From Pseudomonadota bacterium (GTDB lineage: Bacteria > Myxococcota_A > Polyangia > Polyangiales > Polyangiaceae): a stretch of DNA of 64,000 nucleotides. The stretch is taken from positions 33,331-97,330 of the forward strand of contig JAEWRL010000185.1 in assembly GCA_023398955.1 (NCBI GenBank), given 5' to 3'. This document shows, one piece after another, positions 52,035 to 59,986 of this stretch. Made by a program: the position numbers and the translations under genes. Within the stretch, counting starts at the first letter, position 1; each line of letters opens with the position of its first letter. The notes under the pieces are model-generated. The model did not search any database, was not told where the DNA came from, and saw only the letters and a program-made list of their open reading frames with translations.

Positions 52035-52791
52035 GGAAACCACGTCGAGGGAAGCGGCCACTGTTGGGTCAGTAGCAGACCCGCCGCGAAGCGAAGGTGG
52101 CGGGGCCCATTCCCCCTCAATAACGGGCACCTGGCCGATTCCGGGGCGACCTGGCGCGCAGGCAGGCCGCACAGGCAGGAGGACGCGCCGGGGCTCGTGG
52201 GCGCGGGTTGCGACGTCGCTCGCCCTCATGCTGGGGTGCAGCTGCCAAACGGATCCGGTTCCCCGTACGCGTCCTTCCGTTGGAGCTCCAGCGGCAGAGC
52301 CCATGCCCACGAGCCACCAACCAGAGGCCGCGGTGCGAGCGTCACCGGCGCGTCAGCGGCTCACCCCTGACGGGAGGCTGCGCCCGTCGCCGGGGGATCG
52401 CTGCCCAGTGTGCGCAATGAGCATCGACGACGGCAAGAAGCTCGCCTCTGCGATCGAGCTGCAAGACGGTGCAGCGTATTACTTCTGCGGAACGAGCTGC
52501 CTTCTCAAGGCCTACCTTCGGCCAGACGTGCACCTTCACGTCGCGAAGCAGGATGTGAAGCGCGTCATGACCCGCGACTACTTCAGCGGCAGCCCTTTGG
52601 ACGCTTCTGCCGCGATTTGGGTGGCGGGTTCCGACGTCGTGGGACCCATGGGGCCAGCCATCGTGCCCTTGGCCAGTGAAGCCGACGCTAGTGTATTCAA
52701 GGCACGGCACGGAGGCAGCCGCGAGTTCCGACTAGAGCAGCTGAGTCCCGAGCTGTGGGACGCTTTGCAAAGCGCTCGAGGCAAGCAGTGA
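52033..52791 (+). CDS. NosL-family copper-binding lipoprotein
   Basis: 252 residues if started at the ATG at 52033; ATGs at 52009 and 52018 are also possible, and the start is uncertain since the lipobox (LGCSC, about residue 67) is far downstream. After the acylated Cys, the core has RCPVCAMSIDDGKKLASAI, then DGAAYYFCGTSCLLKAY, and a C-terminal PMGPAIVPLASEADASVF. NosL proteins bind Cu(I) through Met/Cys and help assemble the copper sites of nitrous oxide reductase, but no nosZ is seen here. The first Cys motif (CPVCAM) matches the family. It starts a six-gene unit and overlaps the next gene by 4 bp (GTGA). Confidence 0.88.
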   Translation: METTSREAATVGSVADPPRSEGGGAHSPSITGTWPIPGRPGAQAGRTGRRTRRGSWARVATSLALMLGCSCQTDPVPRTRPSVGAPAAEPMPTSHQPEAAVRASPARQRLTPDGRLRPSPGDRCPVCAMSIDDGKKLASAIELQDGAAYYFCGTSCLLKAYLRPDVHLHVAKQDVKRVMTRDYFSGSPLDASAAIWVAGSDVVGPMGPAIVPLASEADASVFKARHGGSREFRLEQLSPELWDALQSARGKQ

Positions 52792-53078
52792 GTCGCGAGC
52801 AGGCGCGCCCCTATCTGCCGCACACGGAGGCTCCATTGTACCGGGGGAGGCGGACCATTGCCACGGCAGCCGGATTGACGCTGCTCGCGTGGTTCGCCAT
52901 CATCCTGCGCCTGACGCTATCTGCTCAGGATGGCGCAGACGTGCCAGCTCTCGGTGAGTTTGCCCGTCTCGCTTGGTTTGGGGCAAGGCATGCAGCCGGA
53001 GCTCCTCGCTACCTGCATCCTGGGGTGGATCCGCGGTACGTTCCCAGCTTGCCGCCTGAAGCGGTATCGCATGAATGA
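52788..53078 (+). CDS. Small single-pass membrane protein in the NosL cluster
   Basis: 96 residues from the GTG at 52788, overlapping the NosL stop (GTGA); the longer frame from 52755 is rejected. One helix (about 25-42; IATAAGLTLLAWFAIILRL) is preceded by a basic segment. The C-terminal 50 residues are outside the membrane (EFARLAWFGARHAA, then PRYLHPGVDPRYVPSLP). No family was recognised. It overlaps the permease start by 8 bp, so it is translated as part of the unit. Confidence 0.75.
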   Translation: MSREQARPYLPHTEAPLYRGRRTIATAAGLTLLAWFAIILRLTLSAQDGADVPALGEFARLAWFGARHAAGAPRYLHPGVDPRYVPSLPPEAVSHE

Positions 53079-54243
53079 TGCGGGGCGATTGAACCTGCTC
53101 TGGTGGGCTGGCAGGGAGATCCTGCGCCGCCCCGGGCACAGTGGCTTCGTCGGAGCGTGCCTCGCAGCAGTCACTGCCGTCGTTGCAGTGCCCCTGCTCT
53201 ACACGCAGGCGGTCACGGAAACGGCGCGCGAGCTCCTCGCCGCAGGCCCTGCCATGGTGGTGCGGCAGGTGACCCCACTCGGCTGGCGCCCCCTGCCGGC
53301 GGAGGAGGCCGTGGCTCGGGCGCTCGCCGTGGTAGGCGTCACGCAAGCGACCCCGAGAATCTGGGGTATCGTGGGTGTAGGCAGGTCCACGACGACGGTC
53401 GTAGCCTTGTCGCCGGGCGACGCCGACGCTGCCCCACGAGCCCGCGCCCTTGGCCTCTCTGGAGCAGCCGCGATGGAGCCACCTCGTCGCGGCGAGGCAA
53501 TCGTCGGCGAGGCTCTCGGCATATCCCCTGGCGAATCGCTGCAGCTGCGTGGGGTGTCGACTGCACGGTACCGGGTCCGGCAGGTGCTCGGACCGACCGC
53601 CAGCACCGCAACACGCAATCTGGTTTTCCTTCACGCCGACGACGCTCGAAGGCTCCTGGGACTCGGTGTCGACCACGCCAGCGATCTCGCGGTCAGCGTC
53701 TACCATCCTGCAGAGGTAGACGCCATGCTGCCCGACCTTAGCGAGGCCTTCCCTTTCCCGGTTCGCATCACGACGCGAACTGAAGAACTCGATCGCTATG
53801 CCGGCGAGGCTGCGAGGGGCGGTGGTTTGGCAGCGCTCATGACCGTGCCCGCCCTGCTGGGATTGGCGCTGGTGGTACTCGCCGTAGCCCAGGAGGCTCG
53901 TTCGAACCGCCGCGAGGTGGCGCTGCTCAAGGCTCTCGGCTGGACGACACGAGACGTCGCGGCGCTGCATCTCCTCAGCGCCTCGCTCATCGCGGTCCCC
54001 TCGACTGCCATCGGGCTCGCGCTCGCGGTCTTCGTCACGTTTACACCAAGCGCTGCTGGCCTTGGCGAGGTGCTGCTCGGGGTGGCCATACCGCCGCTCA
54101 CCCTCACCCCCAGTGGGGCCAGCCTCGTGCTCCTCGAAGTCTTGGCGCTCGTGGTCGTCCCCTATTGCTTGGCGCACTTGCTTCCCGTCCTGCGCCAGAC
54201 GGCGACGTCCATCGGCCACCTCTTCATCCAGGAGCCGCCGTGA
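53071..54243 (+). CDS. FtsX/MacB-type ABC transporter permease
   Basis: 390 residues from the ATG at 53071; the frame from 52930 overlaps the small gene and is rejected. One N-terminal helix (about 25-45) is followed by a periplasmic domain of about 220 residues (RPLPAEEAVARALAVVG, VVALSPGDADAAPRARA). Three C-terminal helices (about 250-390) contain SNRREVALLKALGWTTRDV, the coupling motif of this family. This is the MacB/LolE/FtsX architecture. The ATPase for it follows, coupled by GTGA. Such exporters move lipoproteins, peptides or act mechanically; the NosL context suggests cofactor or metalloprotein maturation. Confidence 0.92.
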   Translation: MNDAGRLNLLWWAGREILRRPGHSGFVGACLAAVTAVVAVPLLYTQAVTETARELLAAGPAMVVRQVTPLGWRPLPAEEAVARALAVVGVTQATPRIWGIVGVGRSTTTVVALSPGDADAAPRARALGLSGAAAMEPPRRGEAIVGEALGISPGESLQLRGVSTARYRVRQVLGPTASTATRNLVFLHADDARRLLGLGVDHASDLAVSVYHPAEVDAMLPDLSEAFPFPVRITTRTEELDRYAGEAARGGGLAALMTVPALLGLALVVLAVAQEARSNRREVALLKALGWTTRDVAALHLLSASLIAVPSTAIGLALAVFVTFTPSAAGLGEVLLGVAIPPLTLTPSGASLVLLEVLALVVVPYCLAHLLPVLRQTATSIGHLFIQEPP

Positions 54244-54998
54244 CGTTGGTTTCCGCCGAAGCACGAGGCGGCTTCGGGCTTCAGTGCCTCAACGTCTCCC
54301 TCGTACGGCAGCTGGCCGACGGCAGCTCGCGCCTCGTGCTGCGCGACGTCCAGCTCGACGCACGACCTGGAGCAAGCGTACTCCTCATGGGCGCCACCGG
54401 CTCCGGCAAGACAACGCTCCTGCAGGTGCTTGCGGGGCTCGTCCGGCCCACGGCGGGCGAGGTCGTCGCCCACGGCGAGCCAGTGAGCCGCTACACGTCC
54501 GAGCACCGGGACCGCTGGCGCCGGTCCGTCGGCTTCGCTTTCCAGCGTGCAGAGCTCCTCGATGATCTCACCGCCGCGGAGAACGTGTTGCTCCCTTGGA
54601 TCCCCCGCGGAGGAAGCCCGCGTGCGCTATGGCAACGCTGCCGCGATGCACTGGGGCGTGTCCATGCTGACCACCTCCAGGATCGCGTCGCACGAGAGCT
54701 CTCCGTCGGTGAAAAGCAGCGCGTGGCGCTGGCCCGCGCCCTCGTCGCTGAGCCGCGCTATCTTCTGCTGGACGAGCCTACCGCGAACCAGGACGGTGCC
54801 GCCGTGGAAATGGTGGAACAGGTGATCATCGAGGAGGCAGCCCGTGGCGCCGTGGTCGTCGTCGCATCCCACGATCCGCGCCTCGGCGCGCGCCGTCCGT
54901 TCCCTCAGCAGTATCGGCTGGAGGCAGGTCAGCTCACTGCTCAGACCAGCAGCTCAGCGGCGGATTCGCGCAGTGAGCCGCTGAGCGGGCTGCGATGA
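54240..54998 (+). CDS. LolD/MacB-type ABC transporter ATPase
   Basis: 252 residues from the GTG at 54240, coupled to the permease stop; the frame from 54165 is rejected. Walker A GATGSGKTTLLQVLAG, Q-loop GFAFQRAELLDDLTAAENV, signature ELSVGEKQRVALARAL and Walker B YLLLDEPTANQD, with the H-loop VVVASHDPRL. All catalytic residues are present. The length and the VGEKQR signature fit LolD-like ATPases. It pairs with the preceding FtsX-type permease; the next gene overlaps its stop by 4 bp (ATGA). Confidence 0.96.
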   Translation: MTLVSAEARGGFGLQCLNVSLVRQLADGSSRLVLRDVQLDARPGASVLLMGATGSGKTTLLQVLAGLVRPTAGEVVAHGEPVSRYTSEHRDRWRRSVGFAFQRAELLDDLTAAENVLLPWIPRGGSPRALWQRCRDALGRVHADHLQDRVARELSVGEKQRVALARALVAEPRYLLLDEPTANQDGAAVEMVEQVIIEEAARGAVVVVASHDPRLGARRPFPQQYRLEAGQLTAQTSSSAADSRSEPLSGLR

Positions 54999-56029
54999 TC
55001 AGCCATCCAGTAGTTCTGGCCATATTGGTCATCGACCTCTGCAGCGTCCTATTGCTGTTGGGCGCCGCGACCGTCGCGACGCAGGTGTTGACCCGCTGGA
55101 CTCCCGCATCGGCGAGCAAGGCACAGTTGCTGCTCGAGTCGCGATTCGAAACCGCCACGCTGCTAACGCGCTGGGGAACGAGCTGCTTCGCTGGAGCAAC
55201 CTTGTTGATGCTCGTTGGCATCAGCTCGGTGCTGCCAGCAGCCATACCTGGCGCCATGTGCGGCACCGGCGTGCTGGAGGCCGCTGGAGACCTCGCTCCC
55301 CGTGCCCTGGTACTCCGAGCCATCGCGCTGTTCGCGCTGGCCGCTGTTCACGTCGTGGAGCGGGTGAACCGACCCTATCCCCTGTCGCCCTTGGTGCTGC
55401 CCTTGGCCAAGGCGATCCTCGTAGCGCTTCCGCTCGTACTGCTCGCCATCACGGAGGGCATGCGAGCCCTGACCCGCATCGACGCGAGCACTCCTGCCTC
55501 CTGCTGCGCGCTCGTCTACGAGCGGGCCGGAGCTGGACTTACCTCCGAGCTTGCCACGGGCAGCATGGCTGGGATGCTCGCGGGTGCTTCCGGGTGCGTG
55601 GTCCTCGGCTGCGGCCTGCTCCTCACGCGTCGGCGCGCGGCCCACCCGCGCCCCGTCGCGCTACTCGGTGCCGGGGCGGCGCTCGTCTACGTGCTCGCCG
55701 GGACAACCGCGTTGACGCGCTGGCTCGCGCCGTATCACTACGGGGTCCTGGCGCATCAGTGCCCGTGGTGCCTCTTCCTTTGGGAGCACCGTGCCGTCGG
55801 ATTCCCTCTTTTCGCGAGCCTCGCCTGGACCGCCTACGAGGGATTGTCGGCAGTCCTCGCCATGGAATTGGCAGCCCGCCACCCAGAGGTCGCGCAGGCC
55901 GCGGCACGTCGCACCCGCAGCGCAGGAGCCCGCCTCGTCCTTTCGGTGGCCGGCTTCAGCATTCTCGCCGTGACGCCGGCCCTCCACTACCGCCTTACGC
56001 ACGGAGTGTGGATGCACGGAGCGCCATGA
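54995..56029 (+). CDS. Polytopic membrane protein with a CPWC motif, last gene of the NosL cluster
   Basis: 344 residues, start overlapping the ATPase stop (ATGA). About eight hydrophobic helices (VLAILVIDLCSVLLLLGAATV, LVLRAIALFALAAV, ILVALPLVLLAITEG and others). A CPWC pair lies in LAHQCPWCLFLWEHRAVG on a loop, with further Cys in IPGAMCGTGVLEAA and TPASCCALVYE. This looks like a redox or metal-binding membrane protein. No family name was matched. Its place after a NosL/FtsX/LolD unit suggests membrane copper or thiol handling; this is inference. Confidence 0.8.
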   Translation: MISHPVVLAILVIDLCSVLLLLGAATVATQVLTRWTPASASKAQLLLESRFETATLLTRWGTSCFAGATLLMLVGISSVLPAAIPGAMCGTGVLEAAGDLAPRALVLRAIALFALAAVHVVERVNRPYPLSPLVLPLAKAILVALPLVLLAITEGMRALTRIDASTPASCCALVYERAGAGLTSELATGSMAGMLAGASGCVVLGCGLLLTRRRAAHPRPVALLGAGAALVYVLAGTTALTRWLAPYHYGVLAHQCPWCLFLWEHRAVGFPLFASLAWTAYEGLSAVLAMELAARHPEVAQAAARRTRSAGARLVLSVAGFSILAVTPALHYRLTHGVWMHGAP

Positions 56030-56041
56030 ATGACCGCTTGC

Positions 56042-56980
56042 CTATACCTCTGGCCCCGTGAGGGAGAGCGAACCGTCGAGAACCTCCATGAAGGTCCGAG
56101 GCATGCTGGTTCGTACACGCCCCAGGTACTGAATGGCCTCAGCGCTGGATGCCAAGGCTGAACGCTCCACGCGCTGTCGCGTATTCGGATCCAGTGAAAC
56201 CACGGGAGCTGCGCTCGACGGCACTTCCTCGACGTGTTCCTTCGACGCGGACACAAGCGGCGGAGCTGGTACACCCGCTTCCGCCTCTTCCAGCTCGCCG
56301 TGCGTCGATGGGGGGGGCCGCTGGGAGGACGTCGCCGTGCTCGGCACCGAGACCGGCGCGGCAGCAGGTGCTTGCTCGGCAGTCGCAGCGGACCCGCTCG
56401 GGGGAAGGGTGGCCAGATCGTGTTCGGCTGGTTCCGCGAGGTCGCTGCCTGGCAGGAGGCTCGTGTCCGGCAGCGAGGGAGGTGGCACGTCATCGAGCTC
56501 GAGCTCGGCGTCGAAAGGCTCCTCCAACTCCACCGTCGGGGCGTAGCGTTCCGCGACGGCGTGCAAGTCACCGCCAGATGCCAGGCCCAGATCGTCACCG
56601 TCATCGACGTGCAGGGTGTCCTCCCCCTGAGGGGACGTCCCGACGACGGGCGGGTGCTGGTGCTGAACCGGTGGGAGCGTCGGAAGGGGCACAGCGACGT
56701 CGGAGAAGGCTTCATCCATGCTGGATGGCACCATTCCGGGGCGGTCCGACGGAACGTTGTCCGCTTGCTGCGACGCGGATGGCTGCTCCAGCGCTTCGGG
56801 CGACAGACTGGCACCCATGATGAGGTCGCTGTCGTCTATCTCGATGTCATCCTCGTCGATCTCGGCAACCTGGGGCGGAGGCGGAGCCTGCTGGGCGGAG
56901 AGCATGCGCGGGAGCGCCGCGTTACGCTGGACACGCTCCAGCAATCCTTCCAGCCTCGCGATCCGCTGTTCCGTATTCAT
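56042..56980 (-). CDS. Acidic, low-complexity protein of unknown function
   Basis: 312 residues from the ATG at 56980, overlapping the upstream stop (ATGA). An N-terminal helix (NTEQRIARLEGLLERVQRNA) is followed by a long acidic Ser/Pro/Glu-rich region (DEDDIEIDDSDL, VELEEPFDAELELDD) and a final basic-helical tail (NTRQRVERSALASSAEAIQ). No signal peptide. It may be a cytosolic scaffold or regulator. It is coupled to the V4R-like gene and convergent with the CPWC gene, with 12 bases between. Confidence 0.75.
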   Translation of the reverse strand: MNTEQRIARLEGLLERVQRNAALPRMLSAQQAPPPPQVAEIDEDDIEIDDSDLIMGASLSPEALEQPSASQQADNVPSDRPGMVPSSMDEAFSDVAVPLPTLPPVQHQHPPVVGTSPQGEDTLHVDDGDDLGLASGGDLHAVAERYAPTVELEEPFDAELELDDVPPPSLPDTSLLPGSDLAEPAEHDLATLPPSGSAATAEQAPAAAPVSVPSTATSSQRPPPSTHGELEEAEAGVPAPPLVSASKEHVEEVPSSAAPVVSLDPNTRQRVERSALASSAEAIQYLGRVRTSMPRTFMEVLDGSLSLTGPEV

Positions 56981-57540
56981 TGAGCCCCCTGACCTGCGTG
57001 TAGCCGCATCACAGCGTCGCCCCACGAAACCCCATCTGCAAACCAGCGCCGGACCGTGTCGGCAGCTGCGGGCGCCAGCACGGCAAACCGCGCCGTGGAA
57101 TCGCTGCGGCCCAGGCCCACAACGCCCAAGTCTCGGGAAGCCGAGCGCTGCAGGGCGCCAGCAATCACAGCCTCACCGAGTGGGTCGCCCTCTGGCCCGA
57201 GCGGCGAGTCCTCGACACATACGACCAGCACCTTCCCCCATCGTTCGAACGCGAGGCTTCCGAGACCAGCGAGGGCCCATTCTCCGCCGAGGTGGGCCAA
57301 CCAGGCCTCCACGCTGCTGCTCGAAGCCTCGATTCCGAGCCGTTCGGCCACGCGGGCACCGAGCTCCGTGCCCCAGCGCCGGCCAAAGTCGACCAGGGCG
57401 TCCGGTCCGGCCTCCTTGCAGAGACCTACGAGCACCTCCGACGGGACCACCAAGCGCGGGGATGCGCCGCGAAGTTGGACTACGCCCCGACCGAGGTCGA
57501 TCTGGAGCATTCCTGCGGGGTCGAACTGTGGTTCTGCCAT
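56977..57540 (-). CDS. Cytosolic protein, possibly V4R-like
   Basis: 187 residues from an ATG. It has alternating helices and strands (SEVLVGLCKEAGPDALVDF, GTELGARVAERLGIE, LAFERWGKVLVVCVEDSPLG), and the overall order resembles V4R/TRAPP-like ligand domains. The match is by layout only; V4R Cys ligands are absent, so a heme or ligand role is not supported. It overlaps the acidic protein start by 4 bp (ATGA). An opposing gene starts at 57626. Confidence 0.7.
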   Translation of the reverse strand: MAEPQFDPAGMLQIDLGRGVVQLRGASPRLVVPSEVLVGLCKEAGPDALVDFGRRWGTELGARVAERLGIEASSSSVEAWLAHLGGEWALAGLGSLAFERWGKVLVVCVEDSPLGPEGDPLGEAVIAGALQRSASRDLGVVGLGRSDSTARFAVLAPAAADTVRRWFADGVSWGDAVMRLHAGQGAQ

Positions 57541-57625
57541 GTGGCTCCGACTTGGTGCGCTTCAATACGCCGCTGAGGCGCAACAGTATAGCGGTGCTGT
57601 CCAGTTCGGTGTCAAATCCCGGGGT

Positions 57626-59080
57626 ATGGCTCGCCCACACCGCCACAGAGCAAACTACCGTGGCTGGCTTGCCACGCTGGCCACTCTCGCGAGCCTGTGC
57701 GCAGCGATCGCCCCCAGTCCGGCTGGGGCTCAGGGCCTGCTGCTCCCTCCACCGCCGCCTCCGCAGCCGGCGGCGCCGATGGATCCGTCCCTGCCGAAAG
57801 GACCTATGCGCCCGGCCGGAAAACGGCCCCTTGGCCTGGAGCTACGAGCCTGCTCGTTCACCCATCCAGTCTGTGTCGAGCCCGAAGCGCACCGACTCGT
57901 GCCAGCGGCCATGGAAACACTGCGGGCACTGGAGCTCGCGTATTCGCGCCTCACGGGCGCTCTCGATCTGCCGCGGCCCCGCCTGCCGCGACCCGGAAGT
58001 GGGGAGGGCCTCCTGGCGCTGGTGGAGGAAAGCCTCGGCGAAACGACCGTCGAGGTCCTTCCTGCCGACCTCGGTCTCGGCGTGTTCGATACGAGCAGCG
58101 CCGTATGTCGCATTCGGCCGGTGCGCGGCATGGCACTGGAGCGTGCCAGTAGTCTGTGCGTGGGAGAGGCCATCGCTCTCCGCCTCGATCCGGGGATGAG
58201 TCCACACCTGCGTCGTGCTTACGCCACCTACCTCTGGTGGCTGACGGGCTCTCCCACGGCGAAAGACTGGAGGGGGGTCGCCCAGTTCCAAGAGACGCCG
58301 CACGCGGCAGCCCTGGGGAGGGAGCGCAGCCGCACCAGCGAAGGAGCCGCTCTCTTCTTCGAGTTCTTCGAAGGCCTCTCGGAAGGGACGGGGAACGGGA
58401 GCACTGCCACGGCCTTGGTGGCGCGAGCAGCGAGCTCCACACCCGCGGAGTCGCCCCAGTGGCACAACGAGCCAGACGTCGTCGACGTCCTGCGGAGCAC
58501 GCTGGACGGGACAGCGCTACCGTGGCCAAGGCTGCTCGGCGCGTTCTCGCGCAGCAGGGTCTTGCTGGGCCTGCCTGGGTACTCCCGTCCAGGTACGCTC
58601 ATGCTTTTCGACGCCGCGTGGTCACGTCCTACCTTCGATTGGCAGCTTCAGGCAAGCACGCTCCCCCGCCGCCTGCTCGTCACGGGCATGGAGCCTACAG
58701 GGTCTACGTTCCTTCGGCTCGAGATCGATGCGCCCTTCGCGCCCGGCGAGGCCATCGCCGTCAGCGCCGAGTGCGAGGGTCCCTCCCCTTTCGTTTGGGA
58801 GATCCTCAAGCTACAGCGAGACGGGAGGCCGCATATCGTGGTGCCTGTCGCTTTTCGCGAGCACTCCAGAACGGTGGAGCGCACCATCTCGGAGCTGCAG
58901 GATACGCGCGTGGTTCTGATCGCCGGCACCAGCGCAGGCGGCCTGGGTCGGGCCCTCCCCTTCGATCCGGATATCTGGCCCTACGAGCCTCGTGCCTGCG
59001 CCGTTTCGCTAGCGCGCCTCACGCCTGCCAGTCACCGCTCGCGTGGCGGAGCGCCCGGAACGGACGTCAGAGCTCCTTAG
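57626..59080 (+). CDS. Secreted protein of unknown function
   Basis: 484 residues from the ATG at 57626; the open frame extends to 57056 but that part is antisense to the V4R-like gene. A signal peptide (about 12-35; WLATLATLASLCAAIAPSPAGA) and a Pro-rich segment (LLLPPPPPPQPAAP) precede a large domain with several helices (PHLRRAYATYLWWLTGSPT, ALFFEFFEGLSEGTGNGS). A beta-rich C-terminal part follows (LRLEIDAPFAPGEAIAVSA). Two Cys pairs (LRACSFTHPVC, SAVCRI) suggest a periplasmic or exported location. Family not recognised. Its stop overlaps the stop of the convergent thioredoxin gene (TTAG). Confidence 0.82.
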   Translation: MARPHRHRANYRGWLATLATLASLCAAIAPSPAGAQGLLLPPPPPPQPAAPMDPSLPKGPMRPAGKRPLGLELRACSFTHPVCVEPEAHRLVPAAMETLRALELAYSRLTGALDLPRPRLPRPGSGEGLLALVEESLGETTVEVLPADLGLGVFDTSSAVCRIRPVRGMALERASSLCVGEAIALRLDPGMSPHLRRAYATYLWWLTGSPTAKDWRGVAQFQETPHAAALGRERSRTSEGAALFFEFFEGLSEGTGNGSTATALVARAASSTPAESPQWHNEPDVVDVLRSTLDGTALPWPRLLGAFSRSRVLLGLPGYSRPGTLMLFDAAWSRPTFDWQLQASTLPRRLLVTGMEPTGSTFLRLEIDAPFAPGEAIAVSAECEGPSPFVWEILKLQRDGRPHIVVPVAFREHSRTVERTISELQDTRVVLIAGTSAGGLGRALPFDPDIWPYEPRACAVSLARLTPASHRSRGGAPGTDVRAP

Positions 59081-59979
59081 TGCAGCGCCTCGAGAAGCTC
59101 TTCGACAAGGGCGCGTGCCTCAGACAGGTGCTCCTCGGAGTATCCGATGAGCACCCGGCGGATCACTCCTCGATGATCGACGACATAAAACGCGGGAAGC
59201 CTCCACGCCCGGTAGCTTACCGTCGCAGCCTGGTCGGGGTCCAAGGTGATTGGGTAGGGGATCCGCAGCTGGGTTGCCGTTTGCCGCGCTTCTTGCGCGC
59301 TGTCGGTCGTCACGGCAACGATGGTAAAGCCGCGCTCCGCGAGCTCGTCATGGAGGCGCGAAAGAACCCGTAGCGCCACCTGGCACCGTAGGCACCGCGT
59401 CGCCCAGAAGGCAATGATGGCCACCTTCCCGCGCAGCCCTTCGGTCGCGCCAGCTGGCAAACCGGGAGGGGTGCGGAGTCCTTCGAGGGTTGGCGCCGCC
59501 TTTCCAACGAAACGCAGCTCCATGACTCGCTCGAAGGACGGTCGCTCCTCGACGCTCACTCGCACCAGGCGTCGGGAGCCGCGTCGAACGAGGCCGATAC
59601 CGACGCTCTGCCCCGGTGCCAGCCCGGCGACAAGAGTCGAGGCGCGGGAGGGTGCGGAGACGGTCGACCCAGCAATGGAGAGCAGTTCGTCCCCAACGCA
59701 AACCCCCGCCACGGCGGCCGGCGATCCGGGGGTCACGTCGTGGACAAGGGTCGCCGGGGGTTCCGGCGAGTCTTTCGCAGCAATCTCGATGCCGAGCCAT
59801 CCCGGAGCACCCTCGGGTTCGATGGGCACACCCCGACCCGTCGACGGGGCGTCGACACATGCCGTCGTAGACCATGCCGCGCGAGCCACCGGCACCGGCG
59901 CATCCGTGGTCGCGCATCCCAAGGGGGCAACCAGCACTAGGAGCCCATCAAGCCACCGGTAGACGACCTCCGCGCGCAC
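59077..59979 (-). CDS. PDZ - thioredoxin (TlpA-like) lipoprotein
   Basis: 300 residues from a GTG at 59979; the frame to 60390 is antisense chance. The lipobox is PLGC (near residue 20). A PDZ domain (about 55-150) has GWLGIEIAAKDS, VTPGSPAAVAGVCVGDELLSI and LAPGQSVGIGLVR. A thioredoxin fold (about 165-295) has IIAFWATRCLRCQVALRVLS with CLRC as active site, and WRLPAFYVVDHRGVI as the cis-Pro segment. The PDZ may bring protein partners to the thiol site. A divergent haem-motif lipoprotein gene starts 7 bases away. The combination is unusual. Confidence 0.9.
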   Translation of the reverse strand: MRAEVVYRWLDGLLVLVAPLGCATTDAPVPVARAAWSTTACVDAPSTGRGVPIEPEGAPGWLGIEIAAKDSPEPPATLVHDVTPGSPAAVAGVCVGDELLSIAGSTVSAPSRASTLVAGLAPGQSVGIGLVRRGSRRLVRVSVEERPSFERVMELRFVGKAAPTLEGLRTPPGLPAGATEGLRGKVAIIAFWATRCLRCQVALRVLSRLHDELAERGFTIVAVTTDSAQEARQTATQLRIPYPITLDPDQAATVSYRAWRLPAFYVVDHRGVIRRVLIGYSEEHLSEARALVEELLEALH

Positions 59980-59986
59980 GTTCAGA

